Part shown: piece after piece, positions 9,600 through 19,023 of the stretch | Position numbering within the stretch: position 1 is the stretch's first letter | How the letters are laid out: each line of letters opens with the position of its first letter | Assembly (NCBI GenBank): GCA_016713535.1 | Contig: JADJOY010000020.1 | Coordinates: 186,001 to 250,000 of the forward strand | Origin: Deltaproteobacteria bacterium | GTDB lineage: Bacteria > JADJOY01 | Length of the DNA: 64,000 bases | Direction: 5' to 3' | The notes under the pieces: model-generated | What the model saw: the letters and a program-made list of their open reading frames with translations, nothing else | Databases searched by the model: none | What the model was told of the DNA's origin: nothing | Translations under genes and position numbers: made by a program

Positions 9600-10631
9600 T
9601 CACCACGTCACCACGATCTTGCCCATCGAGCCGCGGTTCTCGAGGAACGTGTGGGCGTCGGCAATCCGGTCGACCGTGAAGCGCCCGCCCACGTGCGGGT
9701 GGATCTCGCCCCGCGCGAGCAGGTCGGCGATCCCGAGCAGGCTGCGCTGGAGCGCCAGTGGGCGCTCGTCGGCGACGCGCAGCATGTTCACCGCCAGGAA
9801 CGACTTGGACGCCATCATCAGCAGCACCGGGTGCGGGAAGCCGAAGGGCGCCAGGAACTTGAGGCTGCGCAGGAGCTGGAGGCTGCCGGCCTCGTGCTCG
9901 GCCGCGCCGAACGCCACCACCCGACCGCCCGCTCGCACCAGCTTCAGCGCCTTGCGGATCGCCGCACCGCCGAGGGAGTCGAACACCACGTCGATCCCTT
10001 CGTCGCCGCGCTTGCGTTCGATCACCTCGGCGAAATCGGTGGTGCGGTAGTTGATCGGCACGTCGACGCCGAGCTTCTTCAGGTACTCGACCTTCTCCTC
10101 GCTCCCGGCGGTGCCGTAGACGACGCAGCCGTGGCGCTTGGCGAGCTGCACGAGCAACGTGCCGACCCCGCCGGCCGCCGCCTGCACGAGCACGTGATCC
10201 CCGGCGTGGAGCCGCACCATCTCCTCGGCGCAGAACCACGCGGTGACGCCCTGGGTCGGCAGCGCCACGGCGATCCCCACGTCGAGGTCGTCTGCGATCG
10301 GCACCACCGCGCGCGCGTCCGTGAGCGCATGGGTCGTGTAACCGCCGAACCGCGTGAGCGCGGCGACACGTGTCCCCGGCTTCGGCCCCTCGACTCCGGC
10401 TCCGAGCGCCTCCACCCGGCCGACCACCTCGTAGCCGAGCACGCACGGGATCGGAGGCGCGTCCTGATAGAGACCCTTGCGCGCCATCACGTCCGCGAAG
10501 TTGAGGCCGAACGCCTCGACGGCGACGCGAAGCTGGCCAGGGCCTGGCTCGGGCTTGGCGCCTCCTTCGCGGAGCTCGAACGCCTGCGCCGCCGCACCGT
10601 GCTTGACCAGGTAGACCGATTTGACCGTCAT
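9600..10631 (-). CDS. Zinc-independent MDR-family NADPH:quinone oxidoreductase-like protein (VAT1-like)
   Basis: A 343-residue medium-chain dehydrogenase/reductase. The N-terminal GroES-like part has LGYEVVGRVEALGAGV; the NADPH-binding Rossmann motif is AAAGGVGTLLVQLAKRHG around residue 145, followed by GSEEKVEYLKKLGVDV. Structural-zinc cysteines of alcohol dehydrogenases are missing, as in quinone oxidoreductases and VAT1 homologues. The late segment LLMMASKSFLAVNML fits the VAT1-like branch. It reduces quinones or enones in related proteins. I considered crotonyl-CoA carboxylase/reductase because of the nearby ethylmalonyl-CoA genes, but the protein is too short and lacks that family's signature. 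Confidence 0.85.
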   Translation of the reverse strand: MTVKSVYLVKHGAAAQAFELREGGAKPEPGPGQLRVAVEAFGLNFADVMARKGLYQDAPPIPCVLGYEVVGRVEALGAGVEGPKPGTRVAALTRFGGYTTHALTDARAVVPIADDLDVGIAVALPTQGVTAWFCAEEMVRLHAGDHVLVQAAAGGVGTLLVQLAKRHGCVVYGTAGSEEKVEYLKKLGVDVPINYRTTDFAEVIERKRGDEGIDVVFDSLGGAAIRKALKLVRAGGRVVAFGAAEHEAGSLQLLRSLKFLAPFGFPHPVLLMMASKSFLAVNMLRVADERPLALQRSLLGIADLLARGEIHPHVGGRFTVDRIADAHTFLENRGSMGKIVVTW

Positions 10632-10743
10632 GAGCCCCTCGCCGCAGATCGAATCGGCGCAGAATAGCGGCTCGCTCGGCAGGTGGCTCGACGGCGGACC
10701 CGGGGGGTCGGACGCGCCGGGTCGGCGCTATGCTCGCGGCGCC

Positions 10744-11250
10744 ATGGTCGGCGGCGCCACGAACCCTCGCTTTCGACTGCGACCGATCGAGCCCCGCGAC
10801 GAGGCCCGGGTCGCGGACGTGATCCGCACCGTGATGCCCGAGTTCGGGGCCGGTGGCCCGGGCTTCGCGATCCACGACGCCGAGGTCGACGCCATGGCCC
10901 GGGCGTACGACCGGCCCGGCGCTGGATACTGGGTGGTCGAGCTCGCGCGCGGCGCGGTGGTGGGTGGCGCGGGCGTGGCGCCGCTCGACGGCGGCCCGTC
11001 CGACACCTGCGAGCTGCGCAAGATGTACGTGCTCCGCGAAGGGCGCGGGCTGGGCGCTGGCCGCGCCCTGCTCGAGCGCTGCCTCCAGGAGGCACGCCGC
11101 CTCGGCTACCGGCGCTGCTACCTGGAGACCCTCACCGGCATGGACGCGGCCCAGCACCTCTACGCAGAGGCCGGATTCACCCGGGTCCCCGCGCCCATGG
11201 GATGTACGGGGCACGCAGGCTGCGACCGCTGGTTCGTGCGCGAGCTCTGA
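10744..11250 (+). CDS. GNAT-family N-acetyltransferase
   Basis: This encodes 168 residues with a GNAT fold: the start FRLRPIEPRDEARVADVIR is a typical beta1-alpha1, and the acetyl-CoA-binding motif A is visible as KMYVLREGRGLGAGRALLERCL (R-x2-G-x-G/A loop), followed by CYLETLTGMDAAQHLYAEAGF, the usual family ending motif. The substrate may be an amine on a small molecule or protein. The ATG at 10744 directly follows a GCGGCGCC stretch. It is divergent from the oxidoreductase at 9600-10631 and lies 65 bases before the fatty-acid hydroxylase-like gene. Confidence 0.85.
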   Translation: MVGGATNPRFRLRPIEPRDEARVADVIRTVMPEFGAGGPGFAIHDAEVDAMARAYDRPGAGYWVVELARGAVVGGAGVAPLDGGPSDTCELRKMYVLREGRGLGAGRALLERCLQEARRLGYRRCYLETLTGMDAAQHLYAEAGFTRVPAPMGCTGHAGCDRWFVREL

Positions 11251-11315
11251 CTCCCGCGCCGCGAAGCACTCCACGGCGGTTGTCGGTGCCCTGTCGCGAT
11301 GAGAGATTCACGGAG

Positions 11316-12344
11316 ATGCTCGATTCGATCGCTTCCACGCGCGGCACCTCGGCTCCCGCCGAGGACGGCTCGACCGACTTCGACCTCTCCGGCCTGCTCG
11401 TCGTAGCGTCGGTCCTCGGCCTCGCCACCACGTTCGTGTTCTGGGCGGCGCTCGTGCCGCTGCTGCCGACCGCCTGGCAGAGCGCTCTCGACGCGCTCGA
11501 GATCCGTCGCCTGCCTTGGGTGGCGCTCAACCCGCTCGGCTACCTCGGCTTCGCCGTCGCGTTCGCCCTCGAGTGGTGGATCCCCGCCGATCCGCGCCAG
11601 CGCATCGCGTCGCGGGGCTTGCTGCAGGACCTCGGTTGGGCGGCGCTCAACGCGCTGTGGAAGATCGTGTTCCTGACCGCCTACGTGGTGGCGCTGCGCG
11701 CGTTCATCCGCGCCCACCTCTCCTTCCTCATGATCGAGAGCGCCGCGAGCTGGCCACCGGCGGTGCGGTTCGCGGTGGCGGTGCTGATCGACGACTTCGT
11801 CGGCTGGGGGAACCACTGGCTGCGCCACAAGGTGCCGGCGTTGTGGGCGCTGCACGCCGTCCATCACTCGCAGCGCGAGCTCAACTTGCTCTCCGACCTC
11901 CGCAACCACCCGTTCGAGCAGGTGATCAAAGAGACGGTCCACCTCACCGTGTTCGTCCTGTTCGGGGCGCCGTTGACCCTCAGCGTGGCGTACCCGCTGG
12001 TGCGCAGCTCGTTCACGCGCTTCTATCACGCCAACGTGCGCACCAACCTGGGCTGGCTGCGCTACGTGCTGGTCACGCCGCAGAGCCACCGCGTCCACCA
12101 CTCGGTGCTCCCCGAGCACCGCGACACCAACTTCGCGACGACGTTCTCGATCTGGGACCGGCTGTTCGGGACCGTGTGCCGCGACGTCGACGTGTACCCG
12201 CCCACCGGCGTGGACGACCCGCGCTTCCCGCACGAGCAGGACCAGCCGGCACGCGAGCTTCCGCACAGCTTCGTGGCGCAGCTCGTCTACCCGTTCGTGG
12301 TCTGGGCCGGCCTGCTGCGCCAGCGGCGCCCGGCTCCCCGCTGA
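11316..12344 (+). CDS. Sterol desaturase / fatty acid hydroxylase superfamily membrane protein
   Basis: This encodes 342 residues with several membrane segments (LLVVASVLGLATTFVFWAALV near residue 30; VALNPLGYLGFAVAF; WKIVFLTAYVVALRAFI). The diiron His clusters of the superfamily are present in order: HWLRHK, ALHAVHHSQ, and HRVHHSV, plus NHPFEQ. The enzymes use O2 to hydroxylate or desaturate lipids in the membrane. ATG 11316 is preceded by a weak GAGA..CGGAG. It is 66 bases after the GNAT gene and 17 bases before the next small membrane protein, so the three could form a transcript. The lipid substrate cannot be predicted. Confidence 0.88.
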   Translation: MLDSIASTRGTSAPAEDGSTDFDLSGLLVVASVLGLATTFVFWAALVPLLPTAWQSALDALEIRRLPWVALNPLGYLGFAVAFALEWWIPADPRQRIASRGLLQDLGWAALNALWKIVFLTAYVVALRAFIRAHLSFLMIESAASWPPAVRFAVAVLIDDFVGWGNHWLRHKVPALWALHAVHHSQRELNLLSDLRNHPFEQVIKETVHLTVFVLFGAPLTLSVAYPLVRSSFTRFYHANVRTNLGWLRYVLVTPQSHRVHHSVLPEHRDTNFATTFSIWDRLFGTVCRDVDVYPPTGVDDPRFPHEQDQPARELPHSFVAQLVYPFVVWAGLLRQRRPAPR

Positions 12345-12360
12345 GCGATCGACCTCGGAC

Positions 12361-12897
12361 ATGCCACCGCGAGTGACGCTCGGCGCTCCGGTTCCGCGCT
12401 GGCGTGCGGTTCTGTTCGGGGTGCTCGTGGTGGTGGCGGGGACGATGCTGACGGCTCTCGGCGCCTTCGCGGCGGGCGGCACCACGGTGCGCTGCGCGCG
12501 CGACGACGCGAGCGTGGTCACCTGCGAGGCCCGGTCCACCCGCTGGCTCGGCCGCTCGGAGCTGAGTCACGACCCGATCGGCGGCGTGCGCGGCGTATCG
12601 ACTCGGGTCACGGAGCGCAGCGAGCGCGACCCGGACTCGCGCAACGCCGCGAACACCACGAGGACGCGCACCGCCTGGTACCTGGTGCTCGAACGGACGC
12701 ACGCCGCGCCGTGGGAGGTCGGCGGAACCCGCGAGCAGGTCGAGGAGGCCGCCGCTCGGCTCCGAGAGCTCGTCGACGACCCGGCGCGCCGGGGCGCCAC
12801 GGCAAGCGTTCACGACTGGGGTTTCGCGTGGGCGGCGATGGCGATGGGCGCACTCGTGACGATGCTCGGCGTCCGGATCCTGGTCCGCGCTCGCTGA
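12361..12897 (+). CDS. Small protein with two membrane segments, unknown function
   Basis: This encodes 178 residues with an N-terminal transmembrane segment (AVLFGVLVVVAGTMLTALGAF) and another close to the C-terminus (FAWAAMAMGALVTMLGVRIL), with a charged ~100-residue loop between them that contains a Cys pair (VRCARDD and VTCEARS). Such a topology suggests a periplasmic or cytoplasmic sensor/scaffold loop, but I recognise no family. It follows the hydroxylase-like gene by 17 bases and is probably in its operon. Confidence 0.6.
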   Translation: MPPRVTLGAPVPRWRAVLFGVLVVVAGTMLTALGAFAAGGTTVRCARDDASVVTCEARSTRWLGRSELSHDPIGGVRGVSTRVTERSERDPDSRNAANTTRTRTAWYLVLERTHAAPWEVGGTREQVEEAAARLRELVDDPARRGATASVHDWGFAWAAMAMGALVTMLGVRILVRAR

Positions 12898-12900
12898 CCG

Positions 12901-13010
12901 GGCGCCGGCGCGCCGGAGGCGCGCCCTCCACACCGGTCGAACCGGGATCCGCGCTCTCGCGAGATCCCACGCTGCGTCGTTTCGCCGGGCACGCGAGGCG
13001 TGCCCCTCCC
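12901..13010. repeat. Dispersed palindromic repeat elements
   Basis: Two elements of the window-wide family sit here: GCGCCGGAGGCGCGCCCTCC near 12908-12929, and the GGGCACGCG-type hairpin ending in GTGCCCCTCC at 12983-13009. They lie between convergent genes. Similar copies occur at 35.8-36.6, 51.1, 51.4, 56.6, 57.5 and 60.6 kb. Confidence 0.7.
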
Positions 13011-13038
13011 GGGGCGCGCAGGTCGCGGAGGACCGCGC

Positions 13039-14643
13039 TCAGGGCCCGAGCCGCTTCGCGAGCTGGTCGAGATAGAGCGACTGCGGCGTGAGGCTCGCGC
13101 CGGTGTTCTGGCCCTCGACGAAGTCCTGCGGAGCGGTGCCCGCGGCGTTGCCGAGCGCGAGCGAGGTATTCACCACCACACCCTGGGTGCCGATCACGTA
13201 TCCCCAGCCGTATTGCATCGACTCCACGAGCCCGCTGCCGGACGCGTTCCAGAACACGTTCTGGGTGCTGGTGATCCCCGCGCCGGTGCTCTCGAGCCCG
13301 CGATTCTCCGCCTTCCACCCGTCGTCGAGGACCGACGAGTCGATCAGGTTCGCGGTCGCCAGCGAGTGGTGGAACTCCGAGTAGCACGGTGTGTAGATGT
13401 TGAGGTCGGGGCTGAGCCCGCACTTGCTGCCGCTCGAGCGCACCCGCAGCCACACGCAGCCGGTCGTGCCGAAGCCCCAGTTCTGGATGAAGTTGTGGCG
13501 GCCGTCGCGAGCGATCGCGTCGCGGGTCAGGACCTCGTTCGACATCGAGATCTCGAACAGGTAGCCGCTGCCGCCGTCACCGCGGTTCTGCGCCTTCTCG
13601 AGGGTGGTGTCGGTGACCGTGACGCGCTTCGACTCGAGGACGTCGAGCCCGCCGTTCTGGAGGTGGTAGCCCCCCGCGGGCGGATAGGGGCTCGCGAAGC
13701 TCGCCACGTGGCGGACCCACGCGTCCTTCACGTCCTCGAGGAGGAGCACGTGATTGCGCACCTCGGTCCACGCGTCGGCCCACGTCACCGCGTTGGAGAG
13801 CGACAGGTTCTCGATCCCGACCTCGGATACCCAGCCGGTCTCACGGCGCACGCTCGCCGCGTCGCGCAGCTTCGCCGGATATCGCAGCGGCACGTCGAGC
13901 GTGAGCTTCCAGGCGCCCGGCACCGCGGTGATCGCCACGATCTCGCGCTTGAAGAACGACTCCCACTGGCCGTTGAAGGCCTGCCAGGTGCCCGTCATGT
14001 TGTGCTCGGCGATGAACTCGGGCGTGATCACCCAGCCGACGCTGACGTCGTCGCCGGCCGCGAGTCCGCTCACGTCGCCGACCAGCACGTCGGTCGAGCC
14101 GAGAGCCCCTTCCGCCACCAGCGCGTGATCGGCGCCGCGGCTGACGGCGCCGTGAATCCAGACGTGGCCGCGGTCGCCCATGCCGGCGAAGCGCGTGAAG
14201 TAGATCTTGCTCGCGCTCTCGCCCGCACCGCGGATCACCACCCGTGACGCGGCCACCTCGAGCGTGCCGTCGCAGCGATAGGTCCCGGCCGGGACCGAGA
14301 CGATGCCGCCGCCCGCGCCCTCGGCGGCGTCGATCGCCTGCTGGATCGCGGCCGTCGAGTCGGTGGTGCCGGTAGGGTCGGCGCCGTAGGCTGCGACCAC
14401 GTCGAACACGGCGCCCGGCGGGGTGATGGGCGGCTCGGACTCGCCGTTGTGATAGCCGGCGTACGAGAAGTCCTGGAGGAAGCGGCCTTGCGCGTCCGCG
14501 TAACCGGGCGTCCAGTTGGTGGGATAGAGGGCACTTCGCCACGGGCTGGGCTCGCACTGCGCCCCCAGCCCGCCGCCGAGGATCACCCCGGCGGTGCAGA
14601 TCGAGGCCACCCACCGCCGTGCCGACACCGGTCGCGCGCTCAC
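13039..14643 (-). CDS. Secreted right-handed beta-helix protein, pectate-lyase-superfamily N-terminus
   Basis: This encodes about 534 residues. A signal peptide (RRWVASICTAGVILGGGLGA) is followed by the N-terminal hallmark of the pectate-lyase-3 superfamily: DVVAAYGADPTGTTDSTAAI with VSVPAGTYRCDG. The rest is a repetitive beta-helix with regularly spaced Asn/Val rungs (NLSLSNAVTW, VTVTDTTLEKAQNR, NVFWNASGSGLV). Such proteins bind or cleave polysaccharides; no clear catalytic motif is identifiable. Two in-frame GTG starts exist (14649 and 14643); the second is preferred because GGAGG is 5 bases upstream. It lies alone between convergent and divergent neighbours. Confidence 0.8.
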   Translation of the reverse strand: MSARPVSARRWVASICTAGVILGGGLGAQCEPSPWRSALYPTNWTPGYADAQGRFLQDFSYAGYHNGESEPPITPPGAVFDVVAAYGADPTGTTDSTAAIQQAIDAAEGAGGGIVSVPAGTYRCDGTLEVAASRVVIRGAGESASKIYFTRFAGMGDRGHVWIHGAVSRGADHALVAEGALGSTDVLVGDVSGLAAGDDVSVGWVITPEFIAEHNMTGTWQAFNGQWESFFKREIVAITAVPGAWKLTLDVPLRYPAKLRDAASVRRETGWVSEVGIENLSLSNAVTWADAWTEVRNHVLLLEDVKDAWVRHVASFASPYPPAGGYHLQNGGLDVLESKRVTVTDTTLEKAQNRGDGGSGYLFEISMSNEVLTRDAIARDGRHNFIQNWGFGTTGCVWLRVRSSGSKCGLSPDLNIYTPCYSEFHHSLATANLIDSSVLDDGWKAENRGLESTGAGITSTQNVFWNASGSGLVESMQYGWGYVIGTQGVVVNTSLALGNAAGTAPQDFVEGQNTGASLTPQSLYLDQLAKRLGP

Positions 14644-14779
14644 ACTCACCTCCTCGGTCGAAGCTAGCCCTCACTGAAGGGCTCAACCCGACAAGTGTCC
14701 CAATCCGCGCGGGTGCGGGTCAAACCGACGGCGGCCGAAGGCGAGCGGCCGACGACCGCGTACGCTATCCCGAGACGCC

Positions 14780-15534
14780 ATGCCCGCTTCACCGAATCCG
14801 CTCGCGCTCCTCCATCTCGACGAGCACGTGGTCGCGATCGACAAGCCGGCGGGCTTGCTGGTCCACCCGACGGGGCTCGCGGCCGGTGAGCGCGACGCGG
14901 CCCTCGGGCGACTGCGCGACCAGCTCGGCGAGCGCGTCCATCCGGTCCACCGCCTCGATCGCGCCACCTCCGGCGTGGTGCTGTTCGCGCGCTCGGCGGC
15001 CGTGGCGCGGGTCCTCGGCGAGCGTTTCGCGGCCAGCGACCTGACCAAGCGCTACCTGGCGCTGGTGCGTGGCTGGCCCGACCCGAGCGGGTTCGTCGAT
15101 CACCCCTCGCGCGCGATCCCGAGCGCGCGGCGCGAGGCCAGCCGCTCCTCGACGCACGCACCGGATGGACTCGGCTGGGGTGCGTCGAGTGGCCGCTCGC
15201 CGTCGACGGCCGCCATCCGACCGCGCGCTACGCGCTCGTGGAGGCGCGTCCCGAGCACGGGCGCCGGCACCAGATTCGCCGCCATCTCCAGCACGCCGCC
15301 CATCCGGTGATCGGCGACACCACCCACGGCAAGGGCGCGCACAACCGCGCGGTGGCGAGCTGGCTGGGCGTCACGCGGCTGTGGCTGCACGCGTGGGAGA
15401 TCGCGCTCGCGCATCCGGTGAGCGGCTCGCCGCTCACGATCCGCGCACCGCTCGGCCCCGACTGGAGCACCCTGTTCGAGCGCGGCCCGTGGAGATGGGA
15501 CGAAGGCGACGGTCTCGGCGCCGTCCACGGCTAG
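14780..15534 (+). CDS. RluA-family RNA pseudouridine synthase (frame break at 15103-15106)
   Basis: Pseudouridine synthases isomerise uridines in rRNA or tRNA. The N-terminal part has VVAIDKPAGLLVHPTG and the catalytic HRLDRATSGVVLFA with the essential Asp; the C-terminal part has RRHQIRRHLQHAAHPVIGD, the usual RluA family motif. The two halves are in different frames; one extra C in the C4 run at 15103-15106 joins them as FVDHPLARDPERAARGQPLL, a normal RluA linker. Joined length is about 250 residues, close to TruC-like single-domain members without an S4 domain. The target site cannot be told. The next gene starts 44 bases downstream. Confidence 0.85.
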
Positions 15535-15578
15535 CCAGCTCGCGCGGCGCCTGGGCGAATTGCGTCTATGCTCGCGCC

Positions 15579-16592
15579 GTGAACTGGAGGCTCTTCTGGG
15601 CGGGGCTCGCGCTCGGCGTAGCGTTTCTCGCGCTCACCGCGCGCCACACCGACCTCCACCAGCAGCTCGCGCTGCTGCGCGCGATCCCGCTCTCGAAGTC
15701 GGGCTGGTTCGTCGCCGGCTGCGCCTTCCACCTCGCACACCTCGCGGGACGCTCGGTGCGCTGGCGGTTCCTGTTCGCGCCGCCGCCGCCCGTGGCGCGG
15801 CTCTTCTCGGCGCTCTCGATCGGCTACCTGTACAACAACCTGGTGCCGCGCTCGGGCGAGCTGGTGCGGATGGTGGTGGTCGGGAAGTGGGTGCCGGCGC
15901 TCGGCTTCGGCGGGATCGGCGTCACGATCGCCGTCGAGCGGCTCCTCGACGTGTTCATGGTGCTCAGCTTGGCACTCACCCTGTTCGCGACCAGCTCGTT
16001 CACCGCCAGCGACGTCGCGGGCTCGACGAGCGTGGTCACGGGGCTGGTGGCGGTCGCGATCACGATCGCCGCCGCCATCGTCGCGGTCGTCCTCTTTCCC
16101 ACCCGCATCCGCGCGCTCACCCGGTGGGTGATCGAACGTTTCCCGGCTCGTGCCCGGGCTCCCCTCGGGCGTTTCGCCGAGGGCATCTTCGCCGCCCTCG
16201 CCGGCCTGCGCGCGCTCGGCGGCACCTCCGGTGCGATCGTGGTGGCGCTCTGCCTCCTCGACTTCTTCTTCGTGAACACGTCCTACCGGATGCTGAGCCG
16301 CGCCTTCGGCGACGACATGATCTCCGTCCTCGACACCGCCTTCATCATGGTCGGCTCGGGGCTCGGGGCGATGGTGCCGAGCGGTCCTGGCAACGTCGGC
16401 ACCATGGTGCTGATCATGACGCTCGCCGCGGAACGCACCTCGATGGCGCCCGCCGCGGCGGCCTACGCGTTCGCGATCTTCCTCACCTATTACCTGGTGC
16501 GGACCGGTGCGGGCCTGGCGTGCCTGGCCCTCGAAACCCGACGCGAGCGCGCGGCGACACCACCCCCGGCGACGACGTCCGGCGTGACTTGA
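15579..16592 (+). CDS. Multi-spanning membrane protein, lysylphosphatidylglycerol-synthase TM / flippase-like family
   Basis: This encodes 337 residues from a GTG start, with about eight hydrophobic helices and the family landmarks GYLYNNLVPRSGELVRMVVVG and, late, GSGLGAMVPSGPGNVGTMVL. These match the UPF0104 / LPG_synthase_TM group, which includes the membrane part of MprF and glycosyl-lipid flippase-like proteins. No synthetase domain is present. GTG (15579) is preceded by a poorly visible ribosome site. It follows the pseudouridine synthase closely and precedes the ethylmalonyl-CoA genes by 119 bases. The substrate is unknown. Confidence 0.8.
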   Translation: MNWRLFWAGLALGVAFLALTARHTDLHQQLALLRAIPLSKSGWFVAGCAFHLAHLAGRSVRWRFLFAPPPPVARLFSALSIGYLYNNLVPRSGELVRMVVVGKWVPALGFGGIGVTIAVERLLDVFMVLSLALTLFATSSFTASDVAGSTSVVTGLVAVAITIAAAIVAVVLFPTRIRALTRWVIERFPARARAPLGRFAEGIFAALAGLRALGGTSGAIVVALCLLDFFFVNTSYRMLSRAFGDDMISVLDTAFIMVGSGLGAMVPSGPGNVGTMVLIMTLAAERTSMAPAAAAYAFAIFLTYYLVRTGAGLACLALETRRERAATPPPATTSGVT

Positions 16593-16711
16593 AGGGCGGA
16601 GGAGGCGAACGGTATCTTGGCCGTTGCTGTAACGCGATGCGCCATTTCGAGTCCCCGGCTGCTCCCGATCGGAAACCCTCGGGCCCGCCGGCCGGACCAC
16701 GAAGGAGCCCC

Positions 16712-17131
16712 ATGTTCAAGAAGGTCGACCACATCGGCGTGGCCGTGTCCGGGCTCGAGGAAGCGATCGACTTCTACACCAAGATGCTGGGCAAGCCGCC
16801 CGAGCACATCGAGGAAGTGGCCGACCAGAAGGTCCGCGCCGCCTTCTTCGCGGTCGGCGAGACCAACCTCGAGCTGCTTTTCCCCACCTCGCCGGAGAGC
16901 CCGATCGCCAAGCACCTCGAGAAGCGCGGCCCCGGCATCCACCACATCTGCCTGGAAGTCCGTGACATCGACGCGCGCCTCGCCGAGCTCAAGGCCAAGG
17001 GGGTCAAGCTCGTGGACGAGGTGCCGCGCCTGGGTGCGCACGGCAAGCGAATTGCGTTCGTGCATCCCAAGTCGACCGGCGGAGTGCTCGTGGAGCTCTC
17101 GGAACCGGTCGGCGACGCCTCGCATTCCTGA
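16712..17131 (+). CDS. mce: Methylmalonyl-CoA (ethylmalonyl-CoA) epimerase
   Basis: A 139-residue vicinal-oxygen-chelate protein that interconverts (R)- and (S)-methylmalonyl-CoA; in ethylmalonyl-CoA pathway organisms the same enzyme also epimerises ethylmalonyl-CoA. Metal ligands are visible: His in KKVDHIGVAVSG, His in GPGIHHICLEV, and Glu in GGVLVELSEP. The full length and the start MFKKVDHIGVAV fit the family closely. ATG at 16712 has AAGGAG 6-7 bases upstream. It is the first gene of a plus-strand set with methylsuccinyl-CoA dehydrogenase, mesaconyl-CoA hydratase and ethylmalonyl-CoA mutase, which strongly supports the assignment. Confidence 0.93.
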   Translation: MFKKVDHIGVAVSGLEEAIDFYTKMLGKPPEHIEEVADQKVRAAFFAVGETNLELLFPTSPESPIAKHLEKRGPGIHHICLEVRDIDARLAELKAKGVKLVDEVPRLGAHGKRIAFVHPKSTGGVLVELSEPVGDASHS

Positions 17132-17323
17132 GGCGGCCGCGCCGCCACGGGCGGCGCGACGAACAAAGCGAGCAGTCGGCTGACCGCCCGCGCCCCACGC
17201 GCGCGGGGAAAGCGGCACCAGCCCAGGGCCGGAGGGCCTCGTTCGGCACTCCGGCCGCAGAGGCCCGACCCCGACGCAACCCTCGAGATCCGTCGACCAA
17301 CGCCCACCGACCCGGGAGGACCC

Positions 17324-18985
17324 GTGACTCAACCGACCGCGCTTCTGGAACACGCCGACCGTGCCATCGCCGCCGCGCGTGCCCTCGCCGAGGGCGCCGC
17401 TCGACACCTCGCGCAGATCTCCAGCCCGGGGGGCAAGCTCTCGGTGGATGCCCTCGACGTCCACCAGATCGCCGCGTACGACCTCGCGTACATCTTCGCC
17501 GAGCTCGGCGCGGCCGAAGAGACGGTGCGCGACTCGCGCGCCAAGGGCACCGAGCTCGAGACGCGTCTCGCGGCGCTCTTCCTCGCCGAGGCGCTCCACT
17601 CGATCCGCGGCCGGGTACAGGCGCGGCCGGCCGAGTTCGGGGTCACCGCGGACCCGTTGGCGACCCAGGAAGTGCAGGCCTACCTCACCACCAACCTCGC
17701 CCCGGAGCGCTACGCCGAGATCGGCAACCTGCTTCGTGAGCTCCCCGGCGGCGCCGACCCGGCGCACGACAGCGACCACCAGGCGATCGCCGACACCTTC
17801 CGCAAGTTCGCCCGCGAGCAGGTGGCCCCGCTCGCCGAGAAGATCCACCGCCACGACCTGCTGGTGCCGAAGGAGATCGTCGACGGCCTCGCCGAGCTCG
17901 GCTGCTTCGGGCTCTCGATCCCCGAGACCTACGGCGGCTTCCAGAGCGACACCGACCCCGACAACATGGGCATGGTGATCGTGACGGAAGAGCTCTCGCG
18001 CGGCAGCCTCGCCGCCGCCGGCAGCCTCATCACCCGCCCCGAGATCCTCGCCAAGGCGCTGCTCAAGGGCGGCACCGAGGAGCAGAAGCAGACCTGGCTG
18101 CCCAAGCTCGCCACCGCGGAGGCCATGAACGCGGTGGCCGTGACCGAGCCCGACTTCGGCTCGGACGTGGCCGGGATCGTGGTCACCGCCACCAAGACCG
18201 ACGGCGGCTGGCACCTCAACGGCGTCAAGACCTGGTGCACCTTCGCGGGCTACGCCGACATCCTCATGGTGCTCGCTCGCACCGACCCCGACCCCAAGAA
18301 GAAGCACAAGGGCCTCTCGCTCTTCATCGCCGAGAAGCCGCGTTTCGAGGGCCACGCCTTCGAGCACACCCAGGAGGGGGGCGGCAAGGTGCAGGGGCGC
18401 GCCATCCCGACGATCGGGTATCGCGGCATGCACTCCTACGAGGTGGTGTTCGAGAGCTACTTCGTGCCCGACGCCAACTTGATCGGCGGCGAGGCCGGCC
18501 TCGGCAAGGGCTTCTACCTGCAGATGGAGGGCTTCGCCGGCGGACGCCTCCAGACCGCGGCGCGCGCGCTGGGCGTGATGCAGGCGGCTCTCGAGGACGG
18601 TCTGCGCTACGCCAAGGACCGCAAGGTCTTCGGCAAGCCGATCTACGACTACCCGCTCACCCAGTGGAAGCTCGCGCGCATGGCGGCGGCGCTCCACGCC
18701 GTGCGGCGCGCCACCTACCGCTCGGCCAAGCTGGTCGAGGAGGGCAAGGGCGCGGTCGACTGCGCCCTGGTCAAGCTCTACGCGTGTCGCACCGCCGAGT
18801 GGGTGACGCGCGAGGCGATGCAGATCCACGGCGGCATGGGCTACGCCGAGGAGTTCGCGGTGTCTCGTTACTTCGTGGACGCGCGGGTGCTCTCGATCTT
18901 CGAGGGCGCCGAGGAAGTGCTGGCGCTTCGGGTGGTGGCCCGGAGCGTCGTCGAGGAAGCGGGCGGCGGCGCCGCCGCGGCCTGA
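17324..18985 (+). CDS. mcd: Methylsuccinyl-CoA dehydrogenase (acyl-CoA dehydrogenase family)
   Basis: FAD enzyme oxidising (2S)-methylsuccinyl-CoA to mesaconyl-CoA in the ethylmalonyl-CoA pathway. At 553 residues it is longer than usual acyl-CoA dehydrogenases (~380) because of a ~150-residue N-terminal extension ([22 protein letters not shown]), a feature of Mcd. The core follows: [28 protein letters not shown] and, near the end, [35 protein letters not shown]. The ATG/GTG region starts GTGACTCAACCG with GGGAGGA upstream. A 192-bp gap separates it from the epimerase gene; mesaconyl-CoA hydratase follows after 38 bases, so co-transcription is likely. Confidence 0.92.
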   Translation: MTQPTALLEHADRAIAAARALAEGAARHLAQISSPGGKLSVDALDVHQIAAYDLAYIFAELGAAEETVRDSRAKGTELETRLAALFLAEALHSIRGRVQARPAEFGVTADPLATQEVQAYLTTNLAPERYAEIGNLLRELPGGADPAHDSDHQAIADTFRKFAREQVAPLAEKIHRHDLLVPKEIVDGLAELGCFGLSIPETYGGFQSDTDPDNMGMVIVTEELSRGSLAAAGSLITRPEILAKALLKGGTEEQKQTWLPKLATAEAMNAVAVTEPDFGSDVAGIVVTATKTDGGWHLNGVKTWCTFAGYADILMVLARTDPDPKKKHKGLSLFIAEKPRFEGHAFEHTQEGGGKVQGRAIPTIGYRGMHSYEVVFESYFVPDANLIGGEAGLGKGFYLQMEGFAGGRLQTAARALGVMQAALEDGLRYAKDRKVFGKPIYDYPLTQWKLARMAAALHAVRRATYRSAKLVEEGKGAVDCALVKLYACRTAEWVTREAMQIHGGMGYAEEFAVSRYFVDARVLSIFEGAEEVLALRVVARSVVEEAGGGAAAA

Positions 18986-19023
18986 CGCGAGCGCCGTTCA
19001 ACACCAGCCGAGGAGCCATCGTC

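Noticed and set aside
9600-10631. Crotonyl-CoA carboxylase/reductase (missing first enzyme of the ethylmalonyl-CoA pathway)
   Set aside because: The protein is only 343 residues and has the VAT1/quinone-oxidoreductase pattern; it is also on the other strand, ~6 kb from the pathway genes.
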